Source of the DNA: Altererythrobacter sp. CAU 1644
Lineage (GTDB): Bacteria; Pseudomonadota; Alphaproteobacteria; Sphingomonadales; Sphingomonadaceae
Length of the DNA: 64,000 nt
Assembly: GCF_029623755.1 (NCBI RefSeq)
Contig: NZ_CP121106.1
Coordinates: 817,001-881,000 of the forward strand
Reading direction: 5' to 3'
A program made the position numbers and the translations under genes. The notes under the pieces are model-generated. The model was not told the DNA's origin and did not search any database. It saw only the letters and a list, made by a program, of their open reading frames with translations. Numbering within the stretch: the first letter of the stretch is position 1; the number at the start of each line of letters is the position of its first letter. This document shows, piece after piece, positions 43,918 through 51,063 of the stretch.

Positions 43918-44001
43918 CGGACTATCCGCTTCCGGCCCAGATTCGGGCGTTTCCGCAAGCAAACTCTGAATGACCGATCAGGGCCGGAAGCGGACCGTCC
44001 G
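43918..44001. repeat. 21-bp imperfect inverted repeat in a 416-bp intergenic region
   Basis: Arms 43918-43938 and 43981-44001 are reverse complements with two mismatches; the core is CCGCTTCCGGCCC / GGGCCGGAAGCGG. The spacer is 42 nt. It lies between the autotransporter terminator and the hydrolase gene. No coding sequence is supported in 43655-44070. The form suggests a dispersed intergenic element or a regulatory hairpin. Confidence 0.6.
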
Positions 44002-44070
44002 CTCTTGGCCTCGCCTTCGGCAATATAGACATTCACGGGGCCATAAGTCGGTGCGAGACGTTACCACTAC

Positions 44071-44862
44071 ATGACCATGCACTACACGCGCACTGGGCGC
44101 GGAAAACCCCTCCTCCTCGTCCATGGACTAGGGGCGACCTGCGACTCGTGGGACATTATCTCGGCTGCGCTTTCTCAAGTCAGGGAGGTAATTGCCGTAG
44201 ACCTGCCCGGCCATGGGAAGACACGCGAAGAGGCCGACAGCGGCACGTTCGAAGGGCTCGCGCGCAGTCTGGACGAATGGCTCGGCGCGGAGAATTTCAC
44301 AGGCATTGATATGGTTGGCAGCTCGCTGGGTGCTCGCCTAGTGCTCGAGATGGCGCGGCGCGGCCAAGCGGGCGCGGTTGTCGCACTGGATCCGGGCGGC
44401 TTCTGGCAGGGGTGGGAGCGCACCTTCTTCAAAGCCACCATAACGCCATCAATTGCTCTGGTTCGCGCGCTGCGGCCGGTGCTTCCTGCTATCACCGGAA
44501 ATGTCGCAGGACGGACCGTACTCATGGCCCAGCTCTCTGCAAGGCCGTGGGCGCTCGACCCGGCATTCGTTGCGCGTGAACTGAAATCATTGGCTAATAC
44601 GCACACCGTCAATTCGCTTGTTAAGGATCTCGCCAACGGCGCAATGCAGGAGGGCCCTGCGAACACGGCTGCGCCCGTTGTCATCGGCTGGGGACGTAAG
44701 GATCGGCTGTGTCTACCGCAGCAGGCGGATCGCGCGATCAAAGCCTTCCCTGATGCGACGATGCACTGGTTCGAGCGTAGCGGACACTTCCCGATGTGGG
44801 ATCAGCCAGAGGAGACCGTTCGCGTGATCCTGGATGCAACGAGCATTTCGGAATCGAAATAA
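44071..44862 (+). CDS. Alpha/beta-hydrolase fold enzyme
   Basis: A 263-residue serine hydrolase. The oxyanion-hole motif HGLGATCDSW is near the N-terminus. Nucleophile Ser85 sits in VGSSLGA. The acid is probably Asp in GWGRKDRLC, and the base His in RSGHFPMW. The catalytic set is complete, and there is no signal peptide. Substrate unknown; relatives include esterases, haloperoxidase-like proteins and C-C bond hydrolases. It is apparently monocistronic, with a 223-bp gap to fumC. Confidence 0.88.
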   Translation: MTMHYTRTGRGKPLLLVHGLGATCDSWDIISAALSQVREVIAVDLPGHGKTREEADSGTFEGLARSLDEWLGAENFTGIDMVGSSLGARLVLEMARRGQAGAVVALDPGGFWQGWERTFFKATITPSIALVRALRPVLPAITGNVAGRTVLMAQLSARPWALDPAFVARELKSLANTHTVNSLVKDLANGAMQEGPANTAAPVVIGWGRKDRLCLPQQADRAIKAFPDATMHWFERSGHFPMWDQPEETVRVILDATSISESK

Positions 44863-44961
44863 TACTGCAACTGGCCGGTTAGCAAATCGACGGCTTATGC
44901 AAAGGGAGCGTAGTCACATTGTAAGGTTCTTCGTTGTGCCGATTGGCGAAGTTCCGCTTCT

Positions 44962-44983
44962 AGTTTATCAGCGTAGATAAACT
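44962..44983. promoter_or_regulatory. Perfect inverted repeat upstream of fumC
   Basis: AGTTTATC (44962-44969) and GATAAACT (44976-44983) are perfect reverse complements separated by AGCGTA. The dyad is AT-rich compared with its surroundings and lies about 100 bp before the fumC ATG, so it is a candidate regulator-binding site. The protein binding it is unknown. Confidence 0.45.
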
Positions 44984-45085
44984 GCCATCAAACTGCTGCT
45001 CGAGCTAGCAAAAGTGGCGGGTTTGTTTAAAACTCCTTGATGAGCATTTAGGTTATCGGTCACCGAAGGTGTACTGGGCAGTTCC

Positions 45086-46471
45086 ATGAGCGAAACACGC
45101 ACTGAAATCGACAGCATTGGACCGATTGATGTTCCTGCGACCGCCTACTGGGGCGCGCAGACGCAGCGCAGCCTGCTGAACTTCCCCTTCCCGGCACACC
45201 AGCGCATGCCGATCCAGATCGTGCATGCGCAAGTAGCGGTCAAGCAGGCCGCAGCACGGGTGAACCGCAAACATGGACTCGATCCGGTGTTGGCGGAGGC
45301 GATCGAGACAGCGGCGAAGGCTGTGAGGGCTGCCGATTTTGACGACCAGTTCCCGCTCACCATCTTCCAGACTGGCAGCGGCACGCAGACCAACATGAAT
45401 GTCAACGAGGTAATCGCCGGGATCGCCAATGAGAGTCTTGCTGGGACACGCGGGGGTAAGCAACCAGTCCACCCGAACGATCACGTCAACAAGTCGCAAA
45501 GTTCTAACGATAGCTTTCCCACTGCTTTACACATAGCGGCGACCCAGACCTCGCGCGAACAACTGATACCTGCCATCAACACGCTGCATTCTGCGCTCGA
45601 CGCCAAGGCTCGGGCGTTCGCTGATATAGTCAAAATCGGACGCACGCATACGCAGGATGCAACACCGTTAACACTGGGTCAGGAATTTTCTGGCTATGCC
45701 GCGCAGATTGCCAGTTGCCGTGAGCGTATCCAGACTTCTCTCGATCGCGACCTCGGCGTTCTCGCAATCGGCGGGACAGCGGTTGGAACCGGGCTAAACG
45801 CGCCTGAAGGCTGGCGCAGCGACATCGTAGCGGAAATTTGTGACATTACCGGTGAGCAATTCCGGCCGGCCGAGAACTCCTTTGAGCAACTCGCAGCAAA
45901 GGACGGCCTCGTTTCATTTTCGGGCGCGCTCAATACGCTCGCCGTTGCGCTGAACAAGATTGCCAACGACATCCGCCTGCTCTCCTCGGGTCCGCGCTCC
46001 GGCCTGGGTGAATTATCGCTACCGGCGAACGAACCCGGAAGTTCGATCATGCCCGGCAAGGTCAATCCAACGCAGATCGAGATGCTGACGATGGTTGCCG
46101 CCCAAGTGATAGGTAATCACCAGGCTGTCACGGTAGGCGGAATGCAGGGCCAGTTCGAATTGAACACCTACATGCCACTGATCGGATCCAACGTTCTGCG
46201 ATCAATAGAATTGCTCGCCGTGGGAATGGACAGCTTCGCGCACCGCTGCATCGAAGGGATCGAGCCGAACGAGGAGCGGATTGCCGAACTGGTCGAACGC
46301 TCTCTGATGCTGGTCACCGCGCTGGTTCCCGAAATTGGGTACGATGCCGCCGCTAAAATCGCCAAACACGCGTTGGAAAATGGCCAGACGCTCAAAGAAG
46401 CTGGATTGGAACTCGGCCTCGTCGATGATGAAACCTTTGAGCGCCTCGTCCAGCCGAGCAAAATGGTCTAA
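45086..46471 (+). CDS. fumC: Class II fumarate hydratase
   Basis: A 461-residue fumarase C that interconverts fumarate and malate in the TCA cycle. The fumarase/aspartase superfamily signature GSSIMPGKVNPTQ is present, as are SGTQTNMNVNEVIA, the SSNDSFPTA-like substrate loop and GRTHTQDATPLTLGQE. Length is normal. Class II enzymes need no iron-sulfur cluster and tolerate oxidants, fitting the oxidative-stress genes elsewhere in the window. Codon use looks slightly less GC-rich than in the flanking core genes. Confidence 0.95.
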   Translation: MSETRTEIDSIGPIDVPATAYWGAQTQRSLLNFPFPAHQRMPIQIVHAQVAVKQAAARVNRKHGLDPVLAEAIETAAKAVRAADFDDQFPLTIFQTGSGTQTNMNVNEVIAGIANESLAGTRGGKQPVHPNDHVNKSQSSNDSFPTALHIAATQTSREQLIPAINTLHSALDAKARAFADIVKIGRTHTQDATPLTLGQEFSGYAAQIASCRERIQTSLDRDLGVLAIGGTAVGTGLNAPEGWRSDIVAEICDITGEQFRPAENSFEQLAAKDGLVSFSGALNTLAVALNKIANDIRLLSSGPRSGLGELSLPANEPGSSIMPGKVNPTQIEMLTMVAAQVIGNHQAVTVGGMQGQFELNTYMPLIGSNVLRSIELLAVGMDSFAHRCIEGIEPNEERIAELVERSLMLVTALVPEIGYDAAAKIAKHALENGQTLKEAGLELGLVDDETFERLVQPSKMV

Positions 46472-46657
46472 GATCGTGAATGGCCTTTCGGTCGATCACC
46501 GGCTTGCTTCATTCGACGATCGGAACGCGGAAGGCTGCCGTTACGATGATGGCCAGAATGCTTGAATTGGCCGATCATTCTTCGACTCTTGGCTTTTCGC
46601 CTTCATTTATCTCAATTGAGGGGATTCTCCCACGGCCCGATATCTGCCATCTCTTGG

Positions 46658-47731
46658 CTAAAGTGCTGATACCTTCGGCATCGGCACGGCGTTCGTTCTT
46701 TCCGCATCCTCGTGCCGGATGGATATGCGCGTGCCCGGTTCGGCGCCTGATATAGAAACCTTGGCCTGTAGCTGCCGTGCAAGCGCTTCGACGATGCTGG
46801 TCCCAAGGCCGGCGACGGCCTGAGGCTTGTCTCCCACGGGCATCCCGATGCCATTGTCTTCGACTTCCAGCGTCCACCCGCGACCTGTTGTCACGTAGCG
46901 AACGCTTATCGTCCCGCCATGATCGATAGGATAGGCGTGCTTGAGCGCGTTGATAACCAGTTCGGTGACGATCAAACCCAGACTCACTGAATCGGCCGAA
47001 CTCACGCTCTCATCCACGACATCAACGTCGATTGTCAGGATTTCGGGGTCCGCGATCATCGAAATCCCGATGCTCTCGCAAAGCTGCTCCAGATAAGGCA
47101 GCAGTTTGACGTCGTCCGATCCAGACCGCGAAAGCTGCTTCTGGATCGTGGCGATCGAGAGGACGCGGTTCTGCGCCATCTGCAGGTGGTTCCGCGTCTC
47201 GTCATTGCTCACCCGGCGGGCTGATTGCATCAGCACCGAAGCGATGATCTGGAGGCTATTGGCCACCCGGTGCTGGAGTTCCTGCATCAGCATCACGTTG
47301 TTGGCGACCAGGCTCTCCATCTCCCTCCGCGACAGCTCCGCCTCGGTCATATCGACAACCGTCAGGAGCAGGCGGATGTCTTGCGCACCCTGATATTCGA
47401 GCCTGTGCGCCGAAAGCTTGAGAAACCGATCCAAACGGCCCTTTGCCGCAGGCAGCATCATTTCATAATTGTCGATATCGGCTCCGCCCGAACTCGTCGC
47501 ACGCAACAGCGAACGCAAGCGGGCAATATCCCATTCGCCTTCGCCCATGGTAAGAATGGACCTGCCCGGCAGCAATGCGCAGTCCATGCCGAATGCACGG
47601 CAGAACGACAGGCTGGCGGCGATGACCGTGAGGTTCTCATCCAGCATGATCAGCGGGGTATCGGAGTTGACGACCATAGCCTCAGCAAGACTGGTCACGG
47701 GGTCGGCAGCGGGTGTGGGTGGCGGGGCCAT
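46658..47731 (-). CDS. PAS-HisKA_2 sensor histidine kinase
   Basis: A 357-residue soluble sensor kinase. An N-terminal PAS domain covers about residues 20-130. The HisKA_2 dimerisation region has His154 in LQHRVANSLQIIASVL. A HATPase_c domain has VTELVINALKHAYP (N box) and DNGIGMP. There is no membrane segment. HisKA_2 kinases of this form often signal to single-domain or PhyR-type regulators in alphaproteobacteria; no response regulator is adjacent. I looked for EcfG-type promoters (GGAAC with CGTT) nearby and found none convincing. Confidence 0.88.
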   Translation of the reverse strand: MAPPPTPAADPVTSLAEAMVVNSDTPLIMLDENLTVIAASLSFCRAFGMDCALLPGRSILTMGEGEWDIARLRSLLRATSSGGADIDNYEMMLPAAKGRLDRFLKLSAHRLEYQGAQDIRLLLTVVDMTEAELSRREMESLVANNVMLMQELQHRVANSLQIIASVLMQSARRVSNDETRNHLQMAQNRVLSIATIQKQLSRSGSDDVKLLPYLEQLCESIGISMIADPEILTIDVDVVDESVSSADSVSLGLIVTELVINALKHAYPIDHGGTISVRYVTTGRGWTLEVEDNGIGMPVGDKPQAVAGLGTSIVEALARQLQAKVSISGAEPGTRISIRHEDAERTNAVPMPKVSAL

Positions 47732-47931
47732 TGGAGCCCCCTTTCGTTAGTAGACCGGCACAGCGCAGTTCGCGGGTAATTCCGGCTCGTTCGGCTAGGC
47801 CGAGCTGTCGCCGTCGACTAACGGTCGCCAGCGATCGGCAAACCGCTTGTAACACGGCGCGGTGCAATGCGCCCCACTATATCTTGGCAGTTACCATTTG
47901 GCCGCCCGGTTGGCAGTGGCATCCGGCGAGG

Positions 47932-48543
47932 TCAGCCCGTTGCCTTCGCTTGCGGGTCCTGCTCGGCAAGCCCGAACGGTAGGCGGGCCCAGATCCGCTC
48001 GTGAAAGAAATACAGCACCAGCTTGGTGAAGATCTCCAAGCCGCCAATCGAAGCAGCTGTTGCTACGCTCCCGGTGAAGAACCAAGCGAGGGCGAAGGTG
48101 TCTAGCGACGCGATAAAACGCCACAGCCCGGTCTTGATGCTCGTCCGTCTCATCGTCTCGCGATGTCGGTCCTTGCGAAAAACGATACCCCAGCCGGTGA
48201 GCGACCAGGCCCGCTCGTGCAGGAAATAGAGGATGAACTTCGTCACCACCTCGGTGATCGCGATGTATCCCGCCGTCTCCAGGGCATCGCCAGTGGCGAC
48301 AGGCGCTCCAAAGATCGGTCCGAGATAGGTTATCAGGAGGAATGAGAGAAGCAGTGTGTCGATGGTGCCAACCACGCGCCATGAAACAGCCTTGGCGACA
48401 GAGCGCCAGGGCTTGATGGCAGGCCGTTCCGGCGGATCGAGCCGGGGTGTTTCCGGGCCAAAGAAGGGCTTCTCCGGACGTTCTCGCATGGATTGCCGCT
48501 GCGAACCGCGTGTGACCGGATGCCCTGCGCCCGGTTCGCTCAT
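47932..48543 (-). CDS. DUF2061 membrane protein with two repeats
   Basis: A 203-residue protein with two copies of the DUF2061 module: AVSWRVVGTIDTLLLSFLLI followed by TEVVTKFILYFLHERAW, and GLWRFIASLDTFALAWFFTG followed by FTKLVLYFFHERIW. Each carries two membrane helices. ATG at 48543 overlaps the preceding small gene stop (ATGA), which fixes the start; a competing frame on the same strand lacks the conserved motifs. Function unknown; it is coupled to the small-protein cluster. Confidence 0.82.
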   Translation of the reverse strand: MSEPGAGHPVTRGSQRQSMRERPEKPFFGPETPRLDPPERPAIKPWRSVAKAVSWRVVGTIDTLLLSFLLITYLGPIFGAPVATGDALETAGYIAITEVVTKFILYFLHERAWSLTGWGIVFRKDRHRETMRRTSIKTGLWRFIASLDTFALAWFFTGSVATAASIGGLEIFTKLVLYFFHERIWARLPFGLAEQDPQAKATG

Positions 48544-48746
48544 TTTGCCGCTTGGCGGCGCTGCTCTGCCATTGCGTCGTCCAGGTTGGTGTAACGATAC
48601 TGCCCGACCCGGTACTCGTTTGACGTAACCGCGATGATCCCTTCCGGCAGATCGGTCGCAGGTTTCGGCTTGAGGGCACCGCCTTCGCTTTCCCACGCGT
48701 TGGTTCCAACCTGGTTGGGAACGGCTGTGGTTGACTGGTCGCTCAT
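48540..48746 (-). CDS. Small hypothetical protein
   Basis: A 68-residue hydrophilic cytoplasmic protein (MSDQSTTAVPNQ to AEQRRQAAK) with the core NEYRVGQYRYTNLDDAMAEQRR. AAGGA lies 8 nt before the ATG. It is 1 bp downstream of the previous small gene and overlaps the DUF2061 gene by ATGA, so its reality is supported by tight operon packing rather than homology. Function unknown. Confidence 0.72.
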   Translation of the reverse strand: MSDQSTTAVPNQVGTNAWESEGGALKPKPATDLPEGIIAVTSNEYRVGQYRYTNLDDAMAEQRRQAAK

Positions 48747-48747
48747 C

Positions 48748-48951
48748 TCAAATGTCCTTCTCGGCTACTTCGGGCCGTTCGTCCCGCGGCCAGCCAGCGT
48801 TGGGCAGGCCATTCGCCTTGCGCCAATCGGCCATCCGCCTCGCACGGCTGCCGACCAGCTCGGCCTTGGCGCTGCGTTCCTCGGCAGTGCCAGAGCCGTC
48901 GACCTTCATTGCCGCCAACTGGTGATCGAAGAGAAATTTGTTCATCGGCAT
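48748..48951 (-). CDS. Small hypothetical protein
   Basis: A 67-residue charged protein (MPMNKFLFDHQLAAMKVDG) with an Arg/Ala-rich middle (ARRMADWRKANGLPNAGWP). An AGGA lies 8 nt before the ATG. It sits between the cold-shock-like gene (60 bp upstream) and the next small gene (1-bp gap). Predicted mostly helical. Unknown function, but part of a four-gene unit. Confidence 0.68.
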   Translation of the reverse strand: MPMNKFLFDHQLAAMKVDGSGTAEERSAKAELVGSRARRMADWRKANGLPNAGWPRDERPEVAEKDI

Positions 48952-49011
48952 CGGAAATGTCCTGGGTACAAGAGCCGGGAGCGCAATGCTCCCGGCCTCC
49001 GTGTGTCGGTG

Positions 49012-49260
49012 TCAGCCCTGCTGCTTGCTGGCCTGTTCCTCCTGGCCGTCACCCTGCTGATGCTGCAGGTTCACGGCACATTCCTTGCCGCCATCGGCCT
49101 GGCTGGTTTCGTAGCTGAAACGCTGATCGACCTTCGGCATCGCAGCTTCCTGCTGCAGGTCCGCCTTCTTGAACCGCAGCGCGTCACCACCTGCTTCAGG
49201 GGTGATCGAGCCGGTGCCCGAGCTGCTGTCATAGTTCTTGATCTTGCCATAATTTGTCAT
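49012..49260 (-). CDS. Divergent cold-shock-domain-like small protein
   Basis: An 82-residue protein whose first 65 residues follow the cold-shock domain layout (YGKIKNYDSSSGTGSITPEAG then DALRFKKADLQ). The aromatic RNA-binding motifs are lost: RNP1 (KGFGFI type) reads SGTGSI and RNP2 (VFVH type) reads ALRF. The C-terminal tail is Gln-rich (NLQHQQGDGQEEQASKQQG). Nucleic-acid binding is therefore doubtful. It opens the small-protein operon and has a distinctive leader shared with another unit. Confidence 0.75.
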   Translation of the reverse strand: MTNYGKIKNYDSSSGTGSITPEAGGDALRFKKADLQQEAAMPKVDQRFSYETSQADGGKECAVNLQHQQGDGQEEQASKQQG

Positions 49261-49385
49261 CTGTCATTCCTTCGAACGAGTGTGCAGCGCGCCAGAATAG
49301 ACCCAGCTGCGACTAAGAGGCGAAACTGAAGGAAAGGGCTTCCGAAGGTGGAAGCAGTGACCGTCGATTGCGACTGGTAGCTGTA
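49261..49385 (-). ncRNA. Leader copy A: structured 5'-UTR candidate of the cold-shock-like operon
   Basis: This region aligns with 50103-50226 over its whole length. Blocks of 26 identical bases (49360-49385), 14 (49319-49332, GGCGAAACTGAAGG on the plus strand) and 11 (CGCGCCAGAAT), plus a conserved GTCATTCCTTC next to the start codon, are shared. Between the first two blocks GCTTCC/GGAAGC forms a 6-bp stem; in copy B a different sequence forms a stem at the same place. The shared part begins where a candidate promoter predicts the transcript start. A cis-acting RNA element is inferred. Confidence 0.6.
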
Positions 49386-49387
49386 CT

Positions 49388-49417
49388 TTAATATGGAGAC
49401 TGGACTGCGCTTTACAA
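49388..49417 (-). promoter_or_regulatory. Candidate promoter of the cold-shock-like operon
   Basis: On the minus strand TTGTAA (49412-49417) and TATTAA (49388-49393) are separated by 18 bp. The predicted start point falls at the edge of the conserved leader block. A TTGCAA box lies at exactly the same distance in leader copy B. Confidence 0.5.
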
Positions 49418-49496
49418 GCCCGGCGGGCCCTTGTGAGCGCCTTATGCGACCGACCGAAAAACAGGCATCTTGAGAAGCCCAGCCCAACGGGGTTGC

Positions 49497-49913
49497 CTAG
49501 TTGTCCGGGGTGTCGCGGAGGTTTGCGGGGTCGGCGGAGGGTCCTGCCCTGACTGCTGCATAATCTTCCTCGGCCTGGCGCATTTCTTCGCTTCCGTTGG
49601 CAACAAGCCGTTCGGCCGCGTCCTTGTCCTGCTGCGCAGCGCGCAGCCGGTCTTCGGCGCTGGCCAGTGCTTCGCGAGCATCGGCCATCTGCGATTGCGC
49701 CCGTTCGATGCTGCGGTCGCTCTTCGAGATGGTCCGCTCACCCTCGGCGACATCCGCCCGGCCGGATGACCATGCATCGCCATATTGATTGATCTGATTT
49801 CCTTGTTGCGAGATTCGCTCGCCGGTATTCATCGGCGCGTTTCCAGTCCCGGCGCAGGCGGCGAGTGCGAGGATTGACGATGCGGCGATTGCCGCGAGAG
49901 GCAGATTTCTCAT
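49497..49913 (-). CDS. Coiled-coil lipoprotein
   Basis: A 138-residue lipoprotein: signal peptide MRNLPLAAIAASSILAL with lipobox LAAC (Cys20), followed by a Gln/Asn-rich linker and a long heptad-like helix (AQSQMADAREALASAEDRLR then AAQQDKDAAERL). Ala- and Glu-rich coiled-coil lipoproteins of this kind are often envelope spacers, but no family is recognised. ATG at 49913 has AAGGA at 7 nt. The second copy of the conserved leader lies about 190 bp upstream, so it is probably the main gene of that unit. Confidence 0.75.
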   Translation of the reverse strand: MRNLPLAAIAASSILALAACAGTGNAPMNTGERISQQGNQINQYGDAWSSGRADVAEGERTISKSDRSIERAQSQMADAREALASAEDRLRAAQQDKDAAERLVANGSEEMRQAEEDYAAVRAGPSADPANLRDTPDN

Positions 49914-50057
49914 TGGGATTTCCTTTGCGTTTGTTGCCGGGTGCCGGAGTTGACGCAGACCGCGGTGCTCAGAAGGCGAACCACCAGAATATTGCTCAGA
50001 GGAACAGCACTGGAAACAGGCCGGCAAAGTAGCTGGGGCCGTCTGAGTGCCGGGCGT

Positions 50058-50102
50058 TCACTTGGTGGCCTGCTGGCATAATGTCTTGCCGAGATGCTGC
50101 AT
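50058..50102 (-). CDS. Possible 14-residue peptide behind leader copy B
   Basis: ATG at 50102 occupies the same place relative to the conserved leader and its GAAGGAATGAC Shine-Dalgarno region as the start codon of the cold-shock-like gene does in copy A. The frame encodes MQHLGKTLCQQATK and stops. It could be a leader peptide, a remnant of a duplicated gene, or chance. Confidence 0.3.
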   Translation of the reverse strand: MQHLGKTLCQQATK

Positions 50103-50226
50103 GGTCATTCCTTCACATGACTCCGCGCGCCAGAATTGGCCGCAGAGCAACTAAAAGGCGAAACTGAAGGGAGTTGGCGTTCTACGAGTGAACGCCTTGA
50201 ACCGTCGATTGCGACTGGTAGCTGTA
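50103..50226 (-). ncRNA. Leader copy B: structured 5'-UTR candidate of the lipoprotein unit
   Basis: Direct repeat of 49261-49385, with 26 identical bases at 50201-50226 and 14 at 50157-50170. The intervening hairpin is GGCGTTC / GAACGCC (7 bp, 7-nt loop), unlike copy A in sequence but alike in position and pairing. This is the pattern of compensatory change expected for a conserved RNA structure. Confidence 0.6.
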
Positions 50227-50228
50227 TC

Positions 50229-50258
50229 CAAGATGGTGTGTGGCGGGGATGGTTGCAA
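50229..50258 (-). promoter_or_regulatory. Candidate promoter of the lipoprotein unit
   Basis: On the minus strand TTGCAA (50253-50258) lies 18 bp before ATCTTG (50229-50234), aligned exactly with the copy A promoter. The -10 is poor, so the -35 match and alignment carry the argument. Confidence 0.35.
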
Positions 50259-50610
50259 CCTGGGTGACGGCTTGCGCGACTTAAACGCGAGGCTCTGAGA
50301 TCGAATCTCGATGGCCGCTTTCCGGATGAGCGGACTGCAAGGTCAAGTTGACCAAGCGACCAAAATCACAAAATGGTGCGGTACAGTGTCAAAGACCGCT
50401 TCCTACTCAATCATAGGCACTGGATCAGACGTAATCGCGGCTTGCAAGCGGCCCTTCGGCTCTCAGGCTCTTGGGCGCCGGTCTCGAATGTCCAAAATTA
50501 GGGCGCATTTCCGCCATTCAGCATCCAACAAAATGAGAATGGTCGAATGCTGGTAGAAAGAACTCGACTAGTGCGGACATTCGAGCATCCATGGCTGTCA
50601 GGAGAATGTG
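50259..50610. other. Intergenic region without supported gene
   Basis: Between leader copy B and the DUF2924 gene. Short open frames occur on both strands, but none has protein-like composition together with a ribosome-binding site. The end of the region holds the GGAG of the DUF2924 gene (50601-50604). The left boundary of the recombinase module probably lies here; I saw no obvious repeat marking it. Confidence 0.5.
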
Positions 50611-51063
50611 ATGACGGTGGATGCAAAGATCGAAACGCTCGAGAGAATGACGCCTGCCGAGCTCCATCAAGAGTGGCGCAGGACTTTTGGATCTGCTGCA
50701 CCGCCCGCCTTTGGGTTGGCCCTCATGACCCGAGCACTTGCTGCAAAGTACCAAGAAAAAGAGCAAGGCAAGCTCACCAAAGCTGAATTGAGACAAATGT
50801 CCTCATTAGGTCGCAAGGACGAGCGCCGCAAAGAAGGTCGAGTCTCCACGCAAGCTAAACCAGGGACATGGCTCTCACGGACCTGGCATGGCGATGTGCA
50901 TGAGGTGATCGTGCTCGAAAGCGGCTTCGAGTATCGCGGCAAGACGTTTGGCTCGCTCAGTGCAGTGGCGCAGTACATAACCGGTGCCAAGTGGTCCGGT
51001 CCGCGCTTCTTTGGTCTTGCCAGTCCGCGCCTTGGCGAACTGAAGATCGCCGCCAATGGCTAG
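50611..51063 (+). CDS. DUF2924 domain protein
   Basis: A 150-residue basic protein of the DUF2924 family, recognised by PAELHQEWRRTFG at the start and the C-terminal VLESGFEYRGKTFGSLSAVA then ITGAKWSGPRFFGL, a small beta-rich module. Such proteins are regularly encoded directly before large serine recombinases in alphaproteobacterial mobile elements, and here it overlaps the recombinase gene by 8 bp. A role as accessory DNA-binding factor is inferred from that linkage. ATG at 50611 has GGAG at 6 nt. Confidence 0.85.
   Translation: MTVDAKIETLERMTPAELHQEWRRTFGSAAPPAFGLALMTRALAAKYQEKEQGKLTKAELRQMSSLGRKDERRKEGRVSTQAKPGTWLSRTWHGDVHEVIVLESGFEYRGKTFGSLSAVAQYITGAKWSGPRFFGLASPRLGELKIAANG

Noticed and set aside
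47891..48709. Alternative same-strand frame overlapping the DUF2061 gene
   Set aside because: The other frame carries both DUF2061 repeats and an ATGA-coupled start; this one lacks any motif.
46472..50300. EcfG-type general stress promoters near the HisKA_2 kinase and small-protein genes
   Set aside because: No GGAAC with properly spaced CGTT was found on either strand in the upstream regions examined.
50311..50556. 81-codon plus-strand frame before the DUF2924 gene
   Set aside because: No ribosome-binding site, no protein-like pattern and no operon context.
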